A stretch of DNA of 24,661 nt from CAZFQG01 sp964520785 (GTDB taxonomy: Bacteria; Planctomycetota; Planctomycetia; Pirellulales; Thermoguttaceae). Numbering within the stretch: the first letter of the stretch is position 1; every line of letters begins with the position of its first letter. Under the pieces are notes generated by a model. The model had not been told where the DNA came from and ran no database searches. It worked only from the letters and a program-made list of their open reading frames with translations. Position numbers and translations under genes: made by a program. The stretch covers positions 1 through 24,661 of the forward strand of contig CAZFQG010000091.1 in assembly GCA_964520785.1 (NCBI GenBank), written 5' to 3'. Below are positions 7,901 to 16,500 of this stretch, piece after piece.

Positions 7901-8918
7901 CTGCGCCGTCACCTCGTTCCGCGAGCTCGGGCAGGACGAGGCGGACGTCAGCACGCTCATCCGCTGCCTTGAACGCATTACCGAACCGCTCATTTATAGT
8001 TGGGTTACCCACGGTCGTAATACGCGGCTTTCCCCTCTTGAAGCGATCCGCTCCGAGAACGATTGGAAACGCCTCACCAAGTTCATTGAAGATTACGGGG
8101 GGGACCTCTTCACGCAGGCGTTCCTGTCGTTTGGAAACGTCCGAGCGATTCTCCACCAGGGAGTCGCCGATTATCTGACCCACCTGGCGGATGAGGCCGA
8201 GGAACCGGTTCCCCACCTCATCGAGGAGTTGGGAAACCGCGTCTCGATGCAGGGGGCGACGAAATGGCTGAATATCACGCTCGAGGCGGTCCTCGACAAC
8301 TACCTCGAGTACGTCGATTACAACAGCAGTACGACTCAGTCGGACCGCGGCGAATACCTCTACATGTTTCTCGATTTCCTCCGCGTGCTTTCCGATTACG
8401 ACCGGGTGGCCTGGAACATCCAGCCGATCGTCCTGGCTCATGAAGTCCTCATCCGCGAGGGGGAAATGGAGGCCGCGGAGTCGTGGCGGAAGGAAGTCGG
8501 CAAGCGAACGGCGGACGTCGCCGGTAACCTGCAACGCCGTTACCGACGCCTTTCGAAGAAGTACGGCATCAAGCTGTCGAGCATCGAGGCGCGTCTCGGC
8601 GAACGGTTCACCGAACCGATGGCGGTCGAGCGATTACGCTCCCTGCTCAAACCGGCCGCCGACGAAATCGAAGAAAACGGTCCCGGCCCGGCGTTTGAGC
8701 GTCTGGACAAGGATATCCGCTCTTGGTTGGATCGGTCCCTGGGGGTCGGATTCGACGTCCCGGAATGGATTCAAACGCTCGAAGACGAGATCGATCGGAT
8801 CGTCTCGCACGCACCCATACCCCAAGGCCGAATGGAGCCCTATCCGGACGTTCCCCAAACGCCCGTTCCCTGGAATTCCCTCGTCGATGAAATCCGCGAC
8901 TCCGGAATCATGCCCTAG
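4959..8918 (+). CDS. Very large alpha-helical protein of unknown function (1319 aa)
   Basis: I do not recognise a named domain. The product has no signal peptide, no membrane segment and no Walker A motif, so it is probably cytoplasmic and not an NTPase. Its N terminus has YLNFSSGSEDLNFLAALNSLF, then a mostly helical body. Segments such as RIAAIYARLGHAEAATELAGSV (about 385-410) look like TPR/HEAT-type helical hairpins. An acidic low-complexity linker at about 698-710 (EGEPETEEEEDEG) and more acidic residues to about 740 separate an N-terminal half from a helical C-terminal half. The start ATG has AAGGA 13 bases upstream. It is on the same strand as the M48 peptidase-helicase pair, but a minus-strand gene of 3 kb separates them. 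A scaffold or sensor role in that system is an inference from proximity and architecture only. Confidence 0.85.
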   Translation: MKAENDFPHAETIREEAATVLGYLNFSSGSEDLNFLAALNSLFAELTGVIGEGTSGEPTWRRLYAALKDELDYQTNVSSAFAKSEQARAALDVVFQHVLPGYRKFHRDLLAHQNDVALFQPFFIGRVFEAVLREGGPFDEIDRVVSGALARLNDYVGYRPIAVLHGSQKMKPYAHERHRPTPIYIRGVGASAGRYHDLIEKAISLLTEVPDEILGSAWFDPDNLDELALDMRAYDFEHPVHRRPNYMFGHWDPAVIDNRGYYRRFILQQVTLDAIVQWYESRVSGKMRREEALFEAAAVIVGTLLMGSGVSGDGPEAHDSETSLGGLLQEIAAYRDALYEHWLREIPGEHGERLRSEASQLHQPFGGVRQSLNQQLAQQRTEQLQRVRIAAIYARLGHAEAATELAGSVAVPSARFECQIMCALSGIQKCLDRDRLDEAADAIPRIRDDLTRGIECGAIVDPWNILGFDAHFSLFPSPENSIHDERVDDLIDMVDAIFSAMTDIEKQAVAAGRDDLRERVAAAHKQLAEWWDRFATTEVSEVEGLSGMASYESAEHVTGAMREWYQAGVGAGDVAFWSRYVDSFETAEAHAVVVDALLDQNDPVASMALLMQWLSRHEEVPLVEGYNSFHKAAMRWMEEVWRTVHEPKETRSYTVEEKRERLETAWALTKKFFDYLEAGSEELWEVPALDLAAVGATEGEPETEEEEDEGSLFDAAYEDVVYRDSTDDGIDAEMVEGGAGLDDFELTAEADRVSRRLSFLRMLAYLWRLAATASMEIASEERREVLEGWARRAEENRRNLLKLLATIGRYRISAPRVPTDEMMSEYDKRQALKEQFLDRAIQACIDTSDVARVIRAAAGIVEEAAAEAWEKPAGHILQALFVSDASGVRRHWRNFLSSVRKEPLLYQATSRGGSPAKVVSARTLLQTLCRFLTYLPRIGLLRETCQLLQTIQVMERDHPAGAGAITEFHEMFEIGYQAIIRCAVTSFRELGQDEADVSTLIRCLERITEPLIYSWVTHGRNTRLSPLEAIRSENDWKRLTKFIEDYGGDLFTQAFLSFGNVRAILHQGVADYLTHLADEAEEPVPHLIEELGNRVSMQGATKWLNITLEAVLDNYLEYVDYNSSTTQSDRGEYLYMFLDFLRVLSDYDRVAWNIQPIVLAHEVLIREGEMEAAESWRKEVGKRTADVAGNLQRRYRRLSKKYGIKLSSIEARLGERFTEPMAVERLRSLLKPAADEIEENGPGPAFERLDKDIRSWLDRSLGVGFDVPEWIQTLEDEIDRIVSHAPIPQGRMEPYPDVPQTPVPWNSLVDEIRDSGIMP

Positions 8919-9004
8919 CAGGCCGCTATCGATTGATCGAACGCAAATGCTTGGGAAAACGGGCATCACCGAAGAGACGGAACAACCGAGAGGAGGGAGG
9001 CGGA

Positions 9005-9019
9005 GGCACGGGCCGTGTC
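9005..9019. terminator. Weak hairpin between convergent genes
   Basis: GGCACG-GGC-CGTGTC gives a six-pair stem (one G-T pair) in the 116-base gap between the convergent 1319-residue protein gene and the GHL10-like gene. There is no T-run, so terminator function is doubtful. Confidence 0.2.
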
Positions 9020-9034
9020 CGGGTACCACGCGTT

Positions 9035-12010
9035 CTACAACGAATTCCCTCCTAATCCATGAACGGACCAGTTTCCGCTGAAGGAATGATTGTCGTAACC
9101 CGATGCCGCGTCGCGCGACCAGACGGGATGAACGGCGTCGAGGTTGGAGTCGTTGAGGAACCGGCGGAGTTCCTCCCGGTTACCCAGCAAGGGGAGCATC
9201 CAACGACGGGGAGAGATCGCGGCGAAGTTGTTCGACTCGTAGATTTCGATTCCGGCCACGCCGGCGTCGAGCAGACCCGCCGCGCGGCGGAGGATCGCGG
9301 TCGGGTTCCAGAAGGTGTTGCCGTTGATGCCGCCGTAAATCGGCAGTTCGTACCGGCGGCCCAATTCCAGGTACGGCCGAACGTCATGCGGTTCGCCCCG
9401 CCAGCCGCAGTCTTCAAGCGGATCGAGCTGAATCTCGTGGATGAGCCCTTCGCGGCACCAGGTCTCGACGTCCAACCCCTGGGCCATGTTGTAGAAAATG
9501 CCCTTTGAGGGAATGCGGACGACGACCGGAATCGGCCGCCCCGTCTTTTCACGAATCGGCTCCAACCGGGTCTTCAGCTCGCGGAGCGTCTCGGTGACGA
9601 AATCGGCCCGCCAGCGAATCCACTCGCCGTATTCCTTCTCGTGGGAGGCGTCGATCTTCAGCGGATCGATGCCCGTCTTGGCCTGGTATTCGGCGACCAT
9701 TTCGGGATGGTACAGGATCATCGGCACCTGGCGGCACCAACCGATCACGAGTCCGTCGGGGCTCCGCTCGGCCACCTCGCAATAGATGTCCACCCGTTCC
9801 TTGCGGACCTCGGGGAAATAATAGGAAACGGTGCTGCCGGACGGTACCGAGGCGCCCTTGTTCCACCGCCGCCACTCGGGATGCGCGCGGAACCAGTCGG
9901 AACAGAAGATGCCTCCATAGGCGTTCTCGCCGTAGTGCCGCTGCATGGCCAACCAGGGAAGAATATCCAATGCGTACCTCTCTCGGAGCTGGAGTACCGT
10001 CGCCAGCGGATCCTGGTTATTGATCATCGCCGTTCGGCCGGCGTAGGCGTGCTGGAATTTCGGATCGATCGTCTCCAAGGGGCGGCAGGGGAACCGGGTC
10101 GTCGCCGGCAGCATGCTGTGATATTCGACCCAAGAGCGGCCGATGGCCCAAGCGATACTCCGCATTCCCAACTCGGCGTGGCCGGCCAGGAGCGCGTCGA
10201 ACTGGTCCGGATCGAGCCGCGCCCCGGCACTGTGGTGAACGGACGGGGGGGCGAAGTAGTCGCACCAATCGGCCACGCCGCGAAGCGCCACCGGTGGATG
10301 AGCCGCCTTCTCGCGGACCCGCCGTTCGGACGCCGCGGTGACCGGCACCAACCGGAGCCGGCGGAGACCGCATCCCGGTACCGAAGCCGGGTAGATCGCG
10401 ATTTCTTCACCCGTCAGATCGGCCGCGTCGACGAAAGCCGTCTCGGCGGAAATCCCGCGGACGATTCCCCGGCGGCCGACGCGGAGATAGCAATTCCCCT
10501 TCTGCGTCGTCGCGAAAACGGCGTATGTTCCGTGCAGTTTGGGACGCAAGACCACCGGGGGACGCCGCCAGTCGCCGGCCGGCGTGACAATCGCCGTCTT
10601 GCCTGGCGCGGTTTCGCGGAACTCCCACGTCGCGTCGTCCGGCGGTCCCTCGGACCACGCCTTTACCGCCTTGCGGAAATCCTCGACGACGATTTCCTCG
10701 CGCGAATCGTCCCGCTCGAATTCCCAGGGGGCCAATGGCGAGAGCCGGACCGACGTCGGCTTTGCGTGTCTCCGGCGGTAGACCACGAACGGCCCCTCGC
10801 GGTCGGTGGTACCCTCCACGTCCGGGATGATCTCGATGCGGTACCGGGCTTCCTCCCATCCGGAAACGTCCAGCCGCCGCGTCGCGACCTCCGGACCGGC
10901 CGTGACCGGTATCTGAAGAATCAGTTCGTCACCGTCCACTTTCGTGACGCGGAGAGTGCCGGAGATGGAGGCCAACGATTGTTCCGGATTGATCCCCTTT
11001 TCCTCCGCGCGGAGTTGGAAGCAGACGCGGACGTCGTCGGGTTCGGAGAGGACCTCCGGTGAAAGCCAAAGCAGAATCGGCGGGTCCATCGGCTTGGCCC
11101 CACCCGGGCGGCCGCCGAAGTGCGGCACGCGCGAGGCGTCGCCTGGCGCAAGGACTTCCGTCTGGGTCGCGTCGTCAATCGTCTGCATGAAATGCACCGT
11201 CTCGATCGGTTCGCCCCTCTCCGGACCGATTTCGAGCCGGAACCGGCAGCCGCGGCGATACAGTACCCCGGAGTCGAACTCAAATGCCGCGGGGACGGCG
11301 AAGAGGCCCAGATCGACGACGGCCTCCGGAGCGTCCTCCGCGAGTGCCGCCGAAGCGCGTGTCTCCCGGCCGTCCGGCTGGATGCGAGTGAGTGTAACGA
11401 CCCTAGGTAGCGCCGCCCCGTCGCCGCGCGGCCGAACGGTCAGCCGGTTCAGCCGCCCGGGATAGATCGGCCGCCCGGGCCCCTCGGCAAGCACGCGCCG
11501 TCCGTTGACGGATATTCCAAACCGCCGGCTGATTTCGCGTGAAGCGAGCGGATCGTCGCCTACGGTGATTTCGATCGTCCTCGCGTCGCCGACGTACTCT
11601 CCGGTATCGGGGCGATTCGTCGCCATTACCTGGAACTCGTAGACCCCCTCCGGCCAGCCGGCGGTCTCGATTCTCCAGCGAAACACGCCGTCGCGAGGGT
11701 CGGTATCGCAAGCGCCATTCTCCTTGTGGCAGTTTTCGGGGTTCTTGTACGGCCCCGAGCCGGAAAAATCGGTGCTCGGCAGAAAGGCATAGTCGGCGCC
11801 GTGCTCTCTCCAGCCCGGCAGGACCGGCCGGCCGAAGCGGTCATGCCGCAGGCAGAAATTCGCCCCGCCGCCGGCAGCGACGGAGACCGTGAACGTGTCA
11901 CCGGGCCGCAAAGCCGTTTTGTCGACCGCAAGGTCGGTGATTTCCATCGTCCGGCCCGGCGCGGAGGCGACCATTGCCCCAAGGAGCCAAAGCAATCGGA
12001 ACGCTTTCAT
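9035..12010 (-). CDS. Secreted GHL10-like glycoside hydrolase family protein
   Basis: A 991-residue exported protein. A signal peptide (about 1-20, MKAFRLLWLLGAMVASAPG) precedes beta-sandwich modules (about 22-560) containing TALRPGDTFTVSV and GVYEFQVMATNRP, typical of carbohydrate-enzyme accessory domains. A TIM-barrel region follows (about 580-960). DGLVIGWCRQVPMIL then PEMVAEYQAKTGIDP and YGEWIRWRADFVTETL parallel the glycosyl-hydrolase-like GHL10 pattern (DGIxxDYxRxP, then tGxDP, then WxxWR). The usual Asp-Tyr before Arg is replaced by Gly-Trp-Cys, so substrate and activity are uncertain. Start: ATG with AAAGG eight bases upstream. The gene points against both flanking genes and lies between the large helical protein gene and the peptidase gene; it is probably a polysaccharide-degradation gene unrelated to them. 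Confidence 0.75.
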   Translation of the reverse strand: MKAFRLLWLLGAMVASAPGRTMEITDLAVDKTALRPGDTFTVSVAAGGGANFCLRHDRFGRPVLPGWREHGADYAFLPSTDFSGSGPYKNPENCHKENGACDTDPRDGVFRWRIETAGWPEGVYEFQVMATNRPDTGEYVGDARTIEITVGDDPLASREISRRFGISVNGRRVLAEGPGRPIYPGRLNRLTVRPRGDGAALPRVVTLTRIQPDGRETRASAALAEDAPEAVVDLGLFAVPAAFEFDSGVLYRRGCRFRLEIGPERGEPIETVHFMQTIDDATQTEVLAPGDASRVPHFGGRPGGAKPMDPPILLWLSPEVLSEPDDVRVCFQLRAEEKGINPEQSLASISGTLRVTKVDGDELILQIPVTAGPEVATRRLDVSGWEEARYRIEIIPDVEGTTDREGPFVVYRRRHAKPTSVRLSPLAPWEFERDDSREEIVVEDFRKAVKAWSEGPPDDATWEFRETAPGKTAIVTPAGDWRRPPVVLRPKLHGTYAVFATTQKGNCYLRVGRRGIVRGISAETAFVDAADLTGEEIAIYPASVPGCGLRRLRLVPVTAASERRVREKAAHPPVALRGVADWCDYFAPPSVHHSAGARLDPDQFDALLAGHAELGMRSIAWAIGRSWVEYHSMLPATTRFPCRPLETIDPKFQHAYAGRTAMINNQDPLATVLQLRERYALDILPWLAMQRHYGENAYGGIFCSDWFRAHPEWRRWNKGASVPSGSTVSYYFPEVRKERVDIYCEVAERSPDGLVIGWCRQVPMILYHPEMVAEYQAKTGIDPLKIDASHEKEYGEWIRWRADFVTETLRELKTRLEPIREKTGRPIPVVVRIPSKGIFYNMAQGLDVETWCREGLIHEIQLDPLEDCGWRGEPHDVRPYLELGRRYELPIYGGINGNTFWNPTAILRRAAGLLDAGVAGIEIYESNNFAAISPRRWMLPLLGNREELRRFLNDSNLDAVHPVWSRDAASGYDNHSFSGNWSVHGLGGNSL

Positions 12011-12070
12011 TGGCGGAACCTTTCTTTCCGGTGTAATCTGGGCAGGGGAGATTCGCGCTCCCCGTCCCGT

Positions 12071-12101
12071 TAAGTCTTTCCGACGGGCCGCGCGATGTCA
12101 A
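12071..12101 (-). promoter_or_regulatory. Candidate promoter for the GHL10-like gene
   Basis: A perfect minus-strand TTGACA at 12096-12101 is followed by weak -10 candidates (AAGACT at 17-base spacing, GACTTA at 19). The leader would be about 55-60 bases. The -35 is convincing and the -10 is not. Confidence 0.3.
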
Positions 12102-12116
12102 GCCTCGCGGCCGGTT

Positions 12117-12134
12117 CGGTCCGGTCACCGACCG
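12117..12134. promoter_or_regulatory. Inverted repeat between two divergent -35 boxes
   Basis: CGGTC (12117-12121) and GACCG (12130-12134) flank an eight-base centre. The site lies between the minus-strand -35 at 12096-12101 and the plus-strand -35 at 12150-12155, where a regulator could control both directions. Confidence 0.3.
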
Positions 12135-12149
12135 CGATTCTCGCGACGA

Positions 12150-12178
12150 TTGACAGCTCCGTCTCTATCGTGGAAAAT
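12150..12178 (+). promoter_or_regulatory. Promoter of the M48 peptidase-helicase operon
   Basis: Perfect TTGACA (12150-12155), an ideal 17-base spacer and GAAAAT (12173-12178, four of six). It predicts a transcript starting near 12185 with a leader of about 180 bases before the preferred start codon at 12368. Confidence 0.5.
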
Positions 12179-12355
12179 GACGGGATTCGTGCCTGGAAAT
12201 GATCCTTGCGCGCAGAATCCCGGGTTGCCCGGATGGATTCATCGGCGAGGAGAATCGTTCCGGAGAAGGTCGAGGGCTTTTTTCCGGGTGCCGGCAAGGA
12301 ACACCGAGAACAAGCTCCCCTTGGCGCTGATATGAGCGGCGTAGGACTCCCATAC

Positions 12356-12361
12356 GGAAAG
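12356..12361 (+). promoter_or_regulatory. Ribosome binding site that decides the peptidase start
   Basis: GGAAAG lies six bases before the ATG at 12368. The in-frame ATG at 12332 and the TTG at 12206 have no purine-rich site at a usable distance, so 12368 is preferred. Confidence 0.5.
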
Positions 12362-12367
12362 ACCGGA

Positions 12368-13573
12368 ATGCTCCCGACGGGCCCTCTACCCTACCATGAG
12401 GCCATCCGGGAGTACTTGAAGACCCGCGAGCCGGAGATCTGGCGGTGGTACGCCTCGAACCGGGTCCGAGAGGAAATCGCGGAGCGGGTGAAGTTCGATC
12501 TGCTGAAGTCCACGTACCGCGTGGAGCGCGAGGAACGGCCGGAACTCTACACCGCGGCCGAAGAGACCGTCGCGCGGCTTTCTCTCGACGTTCCGGTCAC
12601 CTTCTATCAGGCGCAGAATCCCCAGGACCTTAACGCCTCGCTTGCCTACGTGCCGGGCGAGGCGCACGTCGTTTTGCACGGGCCCGTCACCACGCAGTTG
12701 ACCCCGTCCGAGTTCAGCGCCCTTCTGGCCCACGAGTTGAGCCATCTGAACCTGTGGCGGCGATGGGACGGGGAGTACCTGATCGTCGATCAGATTCTCT
12801 CCGCCCTAACGCTCGATCGGCGGGCGGAAACTTCCCACTTCGCTACCGCGCGGCTTTTCGGGTTGTACACGGAGATATTCTGCGACCGGGGGGCATTGTT
12901 CGTCGTCGGCGATCCTTTGCCGGTGATTTCCATGCTCGTGAAGCTCTCCACCGGACTGGCCGACGTCAACGCGGAAAACTATCTTCGGCAGGCGGAGGAG
13001 GTATTCAGCCGAGAGACGGCGAAAACGGCGGGGTTGACCCACCCGGAAACCTTTATCCGCGCGAGAGCCTTGAAGCTTTGGTCCGACGGTGTTCGGGACG
13101 CCGAGGCGAAGATTCGCGCGATGATCGAGGGCGCGCCATCGCTTTGCGAACTCGACCTCTTGGCTCAGGTGAAGGTATCCGAATTGACGCGCCGGCTTCT
13201 GGACGTGCTACTGTCACCGAAATGGATTCAAAGCCGGGCGATACTGGCCCACGCGAAGCTCTTTTTCGACGATTACGCCGCGGCGGACGCTCGGCACGCG
13301 GATACGGCCCTCGCGGGAGATATCCGGACGGGCGACGAGACGATGCAAGACTACTACTGCTACGTTCTGCTCGATTTCGTGACGAGCGATCCGGAGTTGG
13401 AAGAGTATCCTCTGGCGGCCGCGCTGGCGCTGGCGGAGGAATTCGGCTGGAAGGAGCGATTCATGGAGGTCGCCCGACGTGAACTGCGGCTCCGCAAGAG
13501 CCGGCTCGAGGCTATCGACCGGGAGAAAGGGAACCTGCTGTCCGGGGCCGGCGAAATGAATGCTTCATTATGA
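12368..13573 (+). CDS. Soluble M48-type zinc metallopeptidase
   Basis: A 401-residue protein (413 if the ATG at 12332 is used). The zinc site is complete: HELSH at 122-126 gives the two His ligands and the catalytic Glu123, and YTEIFCDRGAL carries Glu169 and Asp173, the third ligand and the ExxxD signature of M48 peptidases. NASLAYVPGEAHVVLHGP is the conserved strand before the active-site helix. Unlike HtpX or Ste24, it has no membrane segments or signal peptide, so it should act in the cytoplasm. The C-terminal third is helical. Its stop codon overlaps the helicase start by ATGA (13570-13573), which predicts translational coupling and a shared role. Target proteins are unknown. It could mature or degrade a partner, or act as a regulated effector. 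Confidence 0.88.
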   Translation: MLPTGPLPYHEAIREYLKTREPEIWRWYASNRVREEIAERVKFDLLKSTYRVEREERPELYTAAEETVARLSLDVPVTFYQAQNPQDLNASLAYVPGEAHVVLHGPVTTQLTPSEFSALLAHELSHLNLWRRWDGEYLIVDQILSALTLDRRAETSHFATARLFGLYTEIFCDRGALFVVGDPLPVISMLVKLSTGLADVNAENYLRQAEEVFSRETAKTAGLTHPETFIRARALKLWSDGVRDAEAKIRAMIEGAPSLCELDLLAQVKVSELTRRLLDVLLSPKWIQSRAILAHAKLFFDDYAAADARHADTALAGDIRTGDETMQDYYCYVLLDFVTSDPELEEYPLAAALALAEEFGWKERFMEVARRELRLRKSRLEAIDREKGNLLSGAGEMNASL

Positions 13574-16500
13574 TCACGTTTCACGAATACCTCCGCATGC
13601 GGCTGGAAATCGGCGGCTTCTCCACGGAAGACGCCCTCGCGTGTTTCCTGCCTCTGGTGCGCGAAGTCCTGGAGGCACACGCGGCGGGCAAGGTCGCCCC
13701 TCTGGAAGGGCTTGACGCCCTGCGGGTCGACGGAGCGAAGATATGGTTCGAAGAGGCGCACAGGAAAGACCTCCGCGGCAATCCCGGGGCGCTGCGCCGG
13801 TGTGAAACGGCCGGCGGGGCCCCGCTCGAGATCGTCACCGAGCGGCGGGTGCTCACCGCGGTGGGCGACGTCGACGAGGAGGTCGTGGATCTCGCGATCG
13901 GACGGCTGGACGCGCCGATCACGCGGCCCGTCTATTTGCCGGGGTATGTCACCTGGGAGCACCGGTTGGGGCATCACGATCCGCTGACGGATATCTTCAG
14001 CCTGGGAATGATCCTTGCCAGCCTCGCCCGGGGAATGGATTTCACGGAGCCGGGAGATCTCGAACGGTTCGTCGCCGGGCGGCGTAATCTCTTCTCGCTC
14101 GGCCCTGGGATGCACCCGGTTGTCGGGAGGGCCATCCTCCGGATGACGGAACTGGACCGCCACCGGCGCGCCCAAGACCTCGGTGCGTTGCTTCGGACGT
14201 TGGAAAACTACCGGGAGGGGGAAGTGGAGTTCGAGTTCGACGTCGCCGGCGTCGAGGGGTTCGCCGAGAAGAACGACCGCGACAAGCAGCGCGTGGTTCT
14301 CGGCAAATTGCGGGACCGGCTGTTCGAGATCTCACGGCGGAATCGGCTCTTGCATTTCCGGCCGACGATGCACTCGATCAATCTGACGCACGCGTCGGTT
14401 CCCCTGTCGTTCGACATCAAGAATATCCGCCCCGATCAGATACTCGTTTGGAACGATGCGTTCCACGAGACGGTGCGCGGCGGCGGGCCGATCTCGCTGA
14501 ACAAGTATTTGAACTTCTCCGAGGCGATTTACCTTCCGAGCGTCTTGGACCGCATCCTCGCGGAGGCCCGGCGGGATCGGGCTGAATTCGGGTTCTCGCA
14601 ACTGCGGCTGGTGCCGTGCTTCCTGAATTGGACGAACTTGAAGGCGGATCCGGTCGAGTATTTCCGGTCTCCTCTGATCCTCTTGCCGGTGGAGTTGAAA
14701 AAGAAAAAAGGCATCCGCGATACCTATTTCCTGGAGACGCCGTCGCCGGAGGCCGAGATCAATCCGGTCGTGCGGCATCAGTTCAAGCAGCTTTACGGCA
14801 TCGAGCTTCCCCGGGAAATCGATCTGGCGGCGACGAACCTCGACCGTTTCTTCGACTTTCTCGCGGCGAGAGTCGAAGCGAGTGACGCGGCCGTCACGCT
14901 CGAGAAGATCGACCGCCCCCGTATCGAGTTGGTATACGAAAAAGCGCGGCGCAGGCTGGATCAATACCGCCGACGTGCACGGCTCGCCGGGCGGGGCATT
15001 CGGACCTTTCAGGACCTCGATTACAGCTACGATCCGGCCAACTACCATCCTCTGGGAATCAAGCTCTTTTCGGCAAGAGTCCGCCCCACGAGCACCCACC
15101 TCCGCGAAATCATCGAGGAGAGGCCGCGCCCGCGGACGTTCGCCGCGGAACCGGTCGAAGTTCCGGCCGTCGAGAAGGAACGCTCCTTCTACAGCCTCGT
15201 GGACGGGGGCGAAGAAAACCCGTACGTTTGGGGTTTCGACCTCTGCGGCGTCACCCTGGGGAATGTCAAGTACCGCAAGATGTCGCTGGTGAGGGACTAT
15301 GAGACGCTGCTGGAGGCGCCGCGGGCGAACCCGGCGTTCGAAGCGACTTTTTCTCTGGTCCTCAGACCGGCCAATCGCGAGTTGCCCCGGGTGCGACCTC
15401 TCGATGAGCGTTTCGACGTCGTGCCGTGCGATCCCACGCAGGCGATGGCCATCGAAGAGACCGGCGCCGGGACGAGCACGATTATCCAAGGACCTCCCGG
15501 TACCGGAAAATCACAGACGATCACGAATCTCGTCGCGGCCTATGTCGCCGCCGGGAAGCGGGTTCTCTTCGTCTGCGAGAAGCGAGCGGCCATCGACGTC
15601 GTCTTCGCGCGGTTGCGGCAGCGCGGATTGCACGACCTCTGCTGCCTGATCCACGATTCCCAGACGGACAAGAAAGCCTTCGTGATGGAGCTAAAGCGAA
15701 CCTACGAAGGGATTCTCGCCTCCGGAAACGGAAAACCCAAGAGAGCCAGCCGAAGGCGAGGGCTGTTGCTGAAGAAGCTCGCCGGCGAACTCCAGCCGCT
15801 CGAGTACTTCGACCGAGAAATGGAACGGGCGCCGGAACAAGCCGCGATTCCGCTGCGAGAACTCCTCGGCCGGTGCATCGAACTGCGAAGGTGGCTGCCG
15901 GAACTTTCGCCACTGGAGAAAGAACGGCTCTGCGACTACGCGACGTGGCGGGAGCACGCCGAACGGATCGCCTCTTTCGACCTGTCACTGAAGGAGATTC
16001 AGCCCGGTGGGATATTCGCCGACCACCCGCTGGCGATACTCTCGCCGCGGGTCGCCGCGTCCGAACGCCCTCTGCGGTTGATCACCACCGCCGCCGAAGC
16101 GGCGAAGCGGCATCACGAGCATCTCGAAAACACCCTCGGCGCCGGTGGACTCCCACGTGAAGCGTGGAACACGCCGGCCCGGGCAGGCGCGTTGGTCGAA
16201 TACGCCAAAGGAGTGCTGCCGATTGCTCAAGCGGGTCAGGTGTCGTTGGTCGACCCCGAGAACCCCGTGGCGGCGCGGTTTGCATCGGCGATGGCGGAGT
16301 ACGAGGCGGCCCGGGACGCTCTGAGCGAGGCGCAGTCGGCCACGAAGTCCTGGCGGACGAAATTGCCGCCAGAAGAAGTCCCCATAGCCCTGGCGCAGGC
16401 CAGGGCGTTTGAGGGGAATTCCTTCGCCTGGCTCCGGCCCGCGTGGTGGCGCCTTCGGGGAGTCCTGCGGGGGGCGTACGATTTCGGATCGCACGTGATC

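Larger units (their letters stand above)
12011..12367. other. Divergent promoter region between GHL10-like gene and peptidase-helicase operon
   Basis: This gap holds a stem-loop GGGGAG-7-CTCCCC (12045-12063), another dyad CCCGTC/GACGGG (12061-12087), a minus-strand TTGACA (12096-12101), an inverted repeat CGGTC/GACCG (12117-12134) and a plus-strand promoter (12150-12178). The rest is the 5' leader of the plus-strand operon. The peptidase reading frame stays open back to a TTG at 12206, but nothing there looks like conserved protein. Confidence 0.55.

Noticed and set aside
6984..8534. Minus-strand frame of 516 codons opposite the 1319-residue protein gene
   Set aside because: A high-GC shadow frame with Arg/Gly/Asp-rich composition and no motif.
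9641..11062. Plus-strand frame of 473 codons opposite the GHL10-like gene
   Set aside because: Shadow of a gene with a clear signal peptide and ribosome binding site on the other strand.
12206..12367. N-terminal extension of the M48 peptidase to a TTG at 12206 or ATG at 12332
   Set aside because: No ribosome binding site at either start and the extra residues look like leader sequence; the ATG at 12368 has GGAAAG at good spacing. The 12332 start remains possible.
13570..14230. Active Ser/Thr kinase domain on the helicase
   Set aside because: No glycine-rich loop, no HRD and no metal-binding Asn/DFG could be found; only C-lobe features remain.
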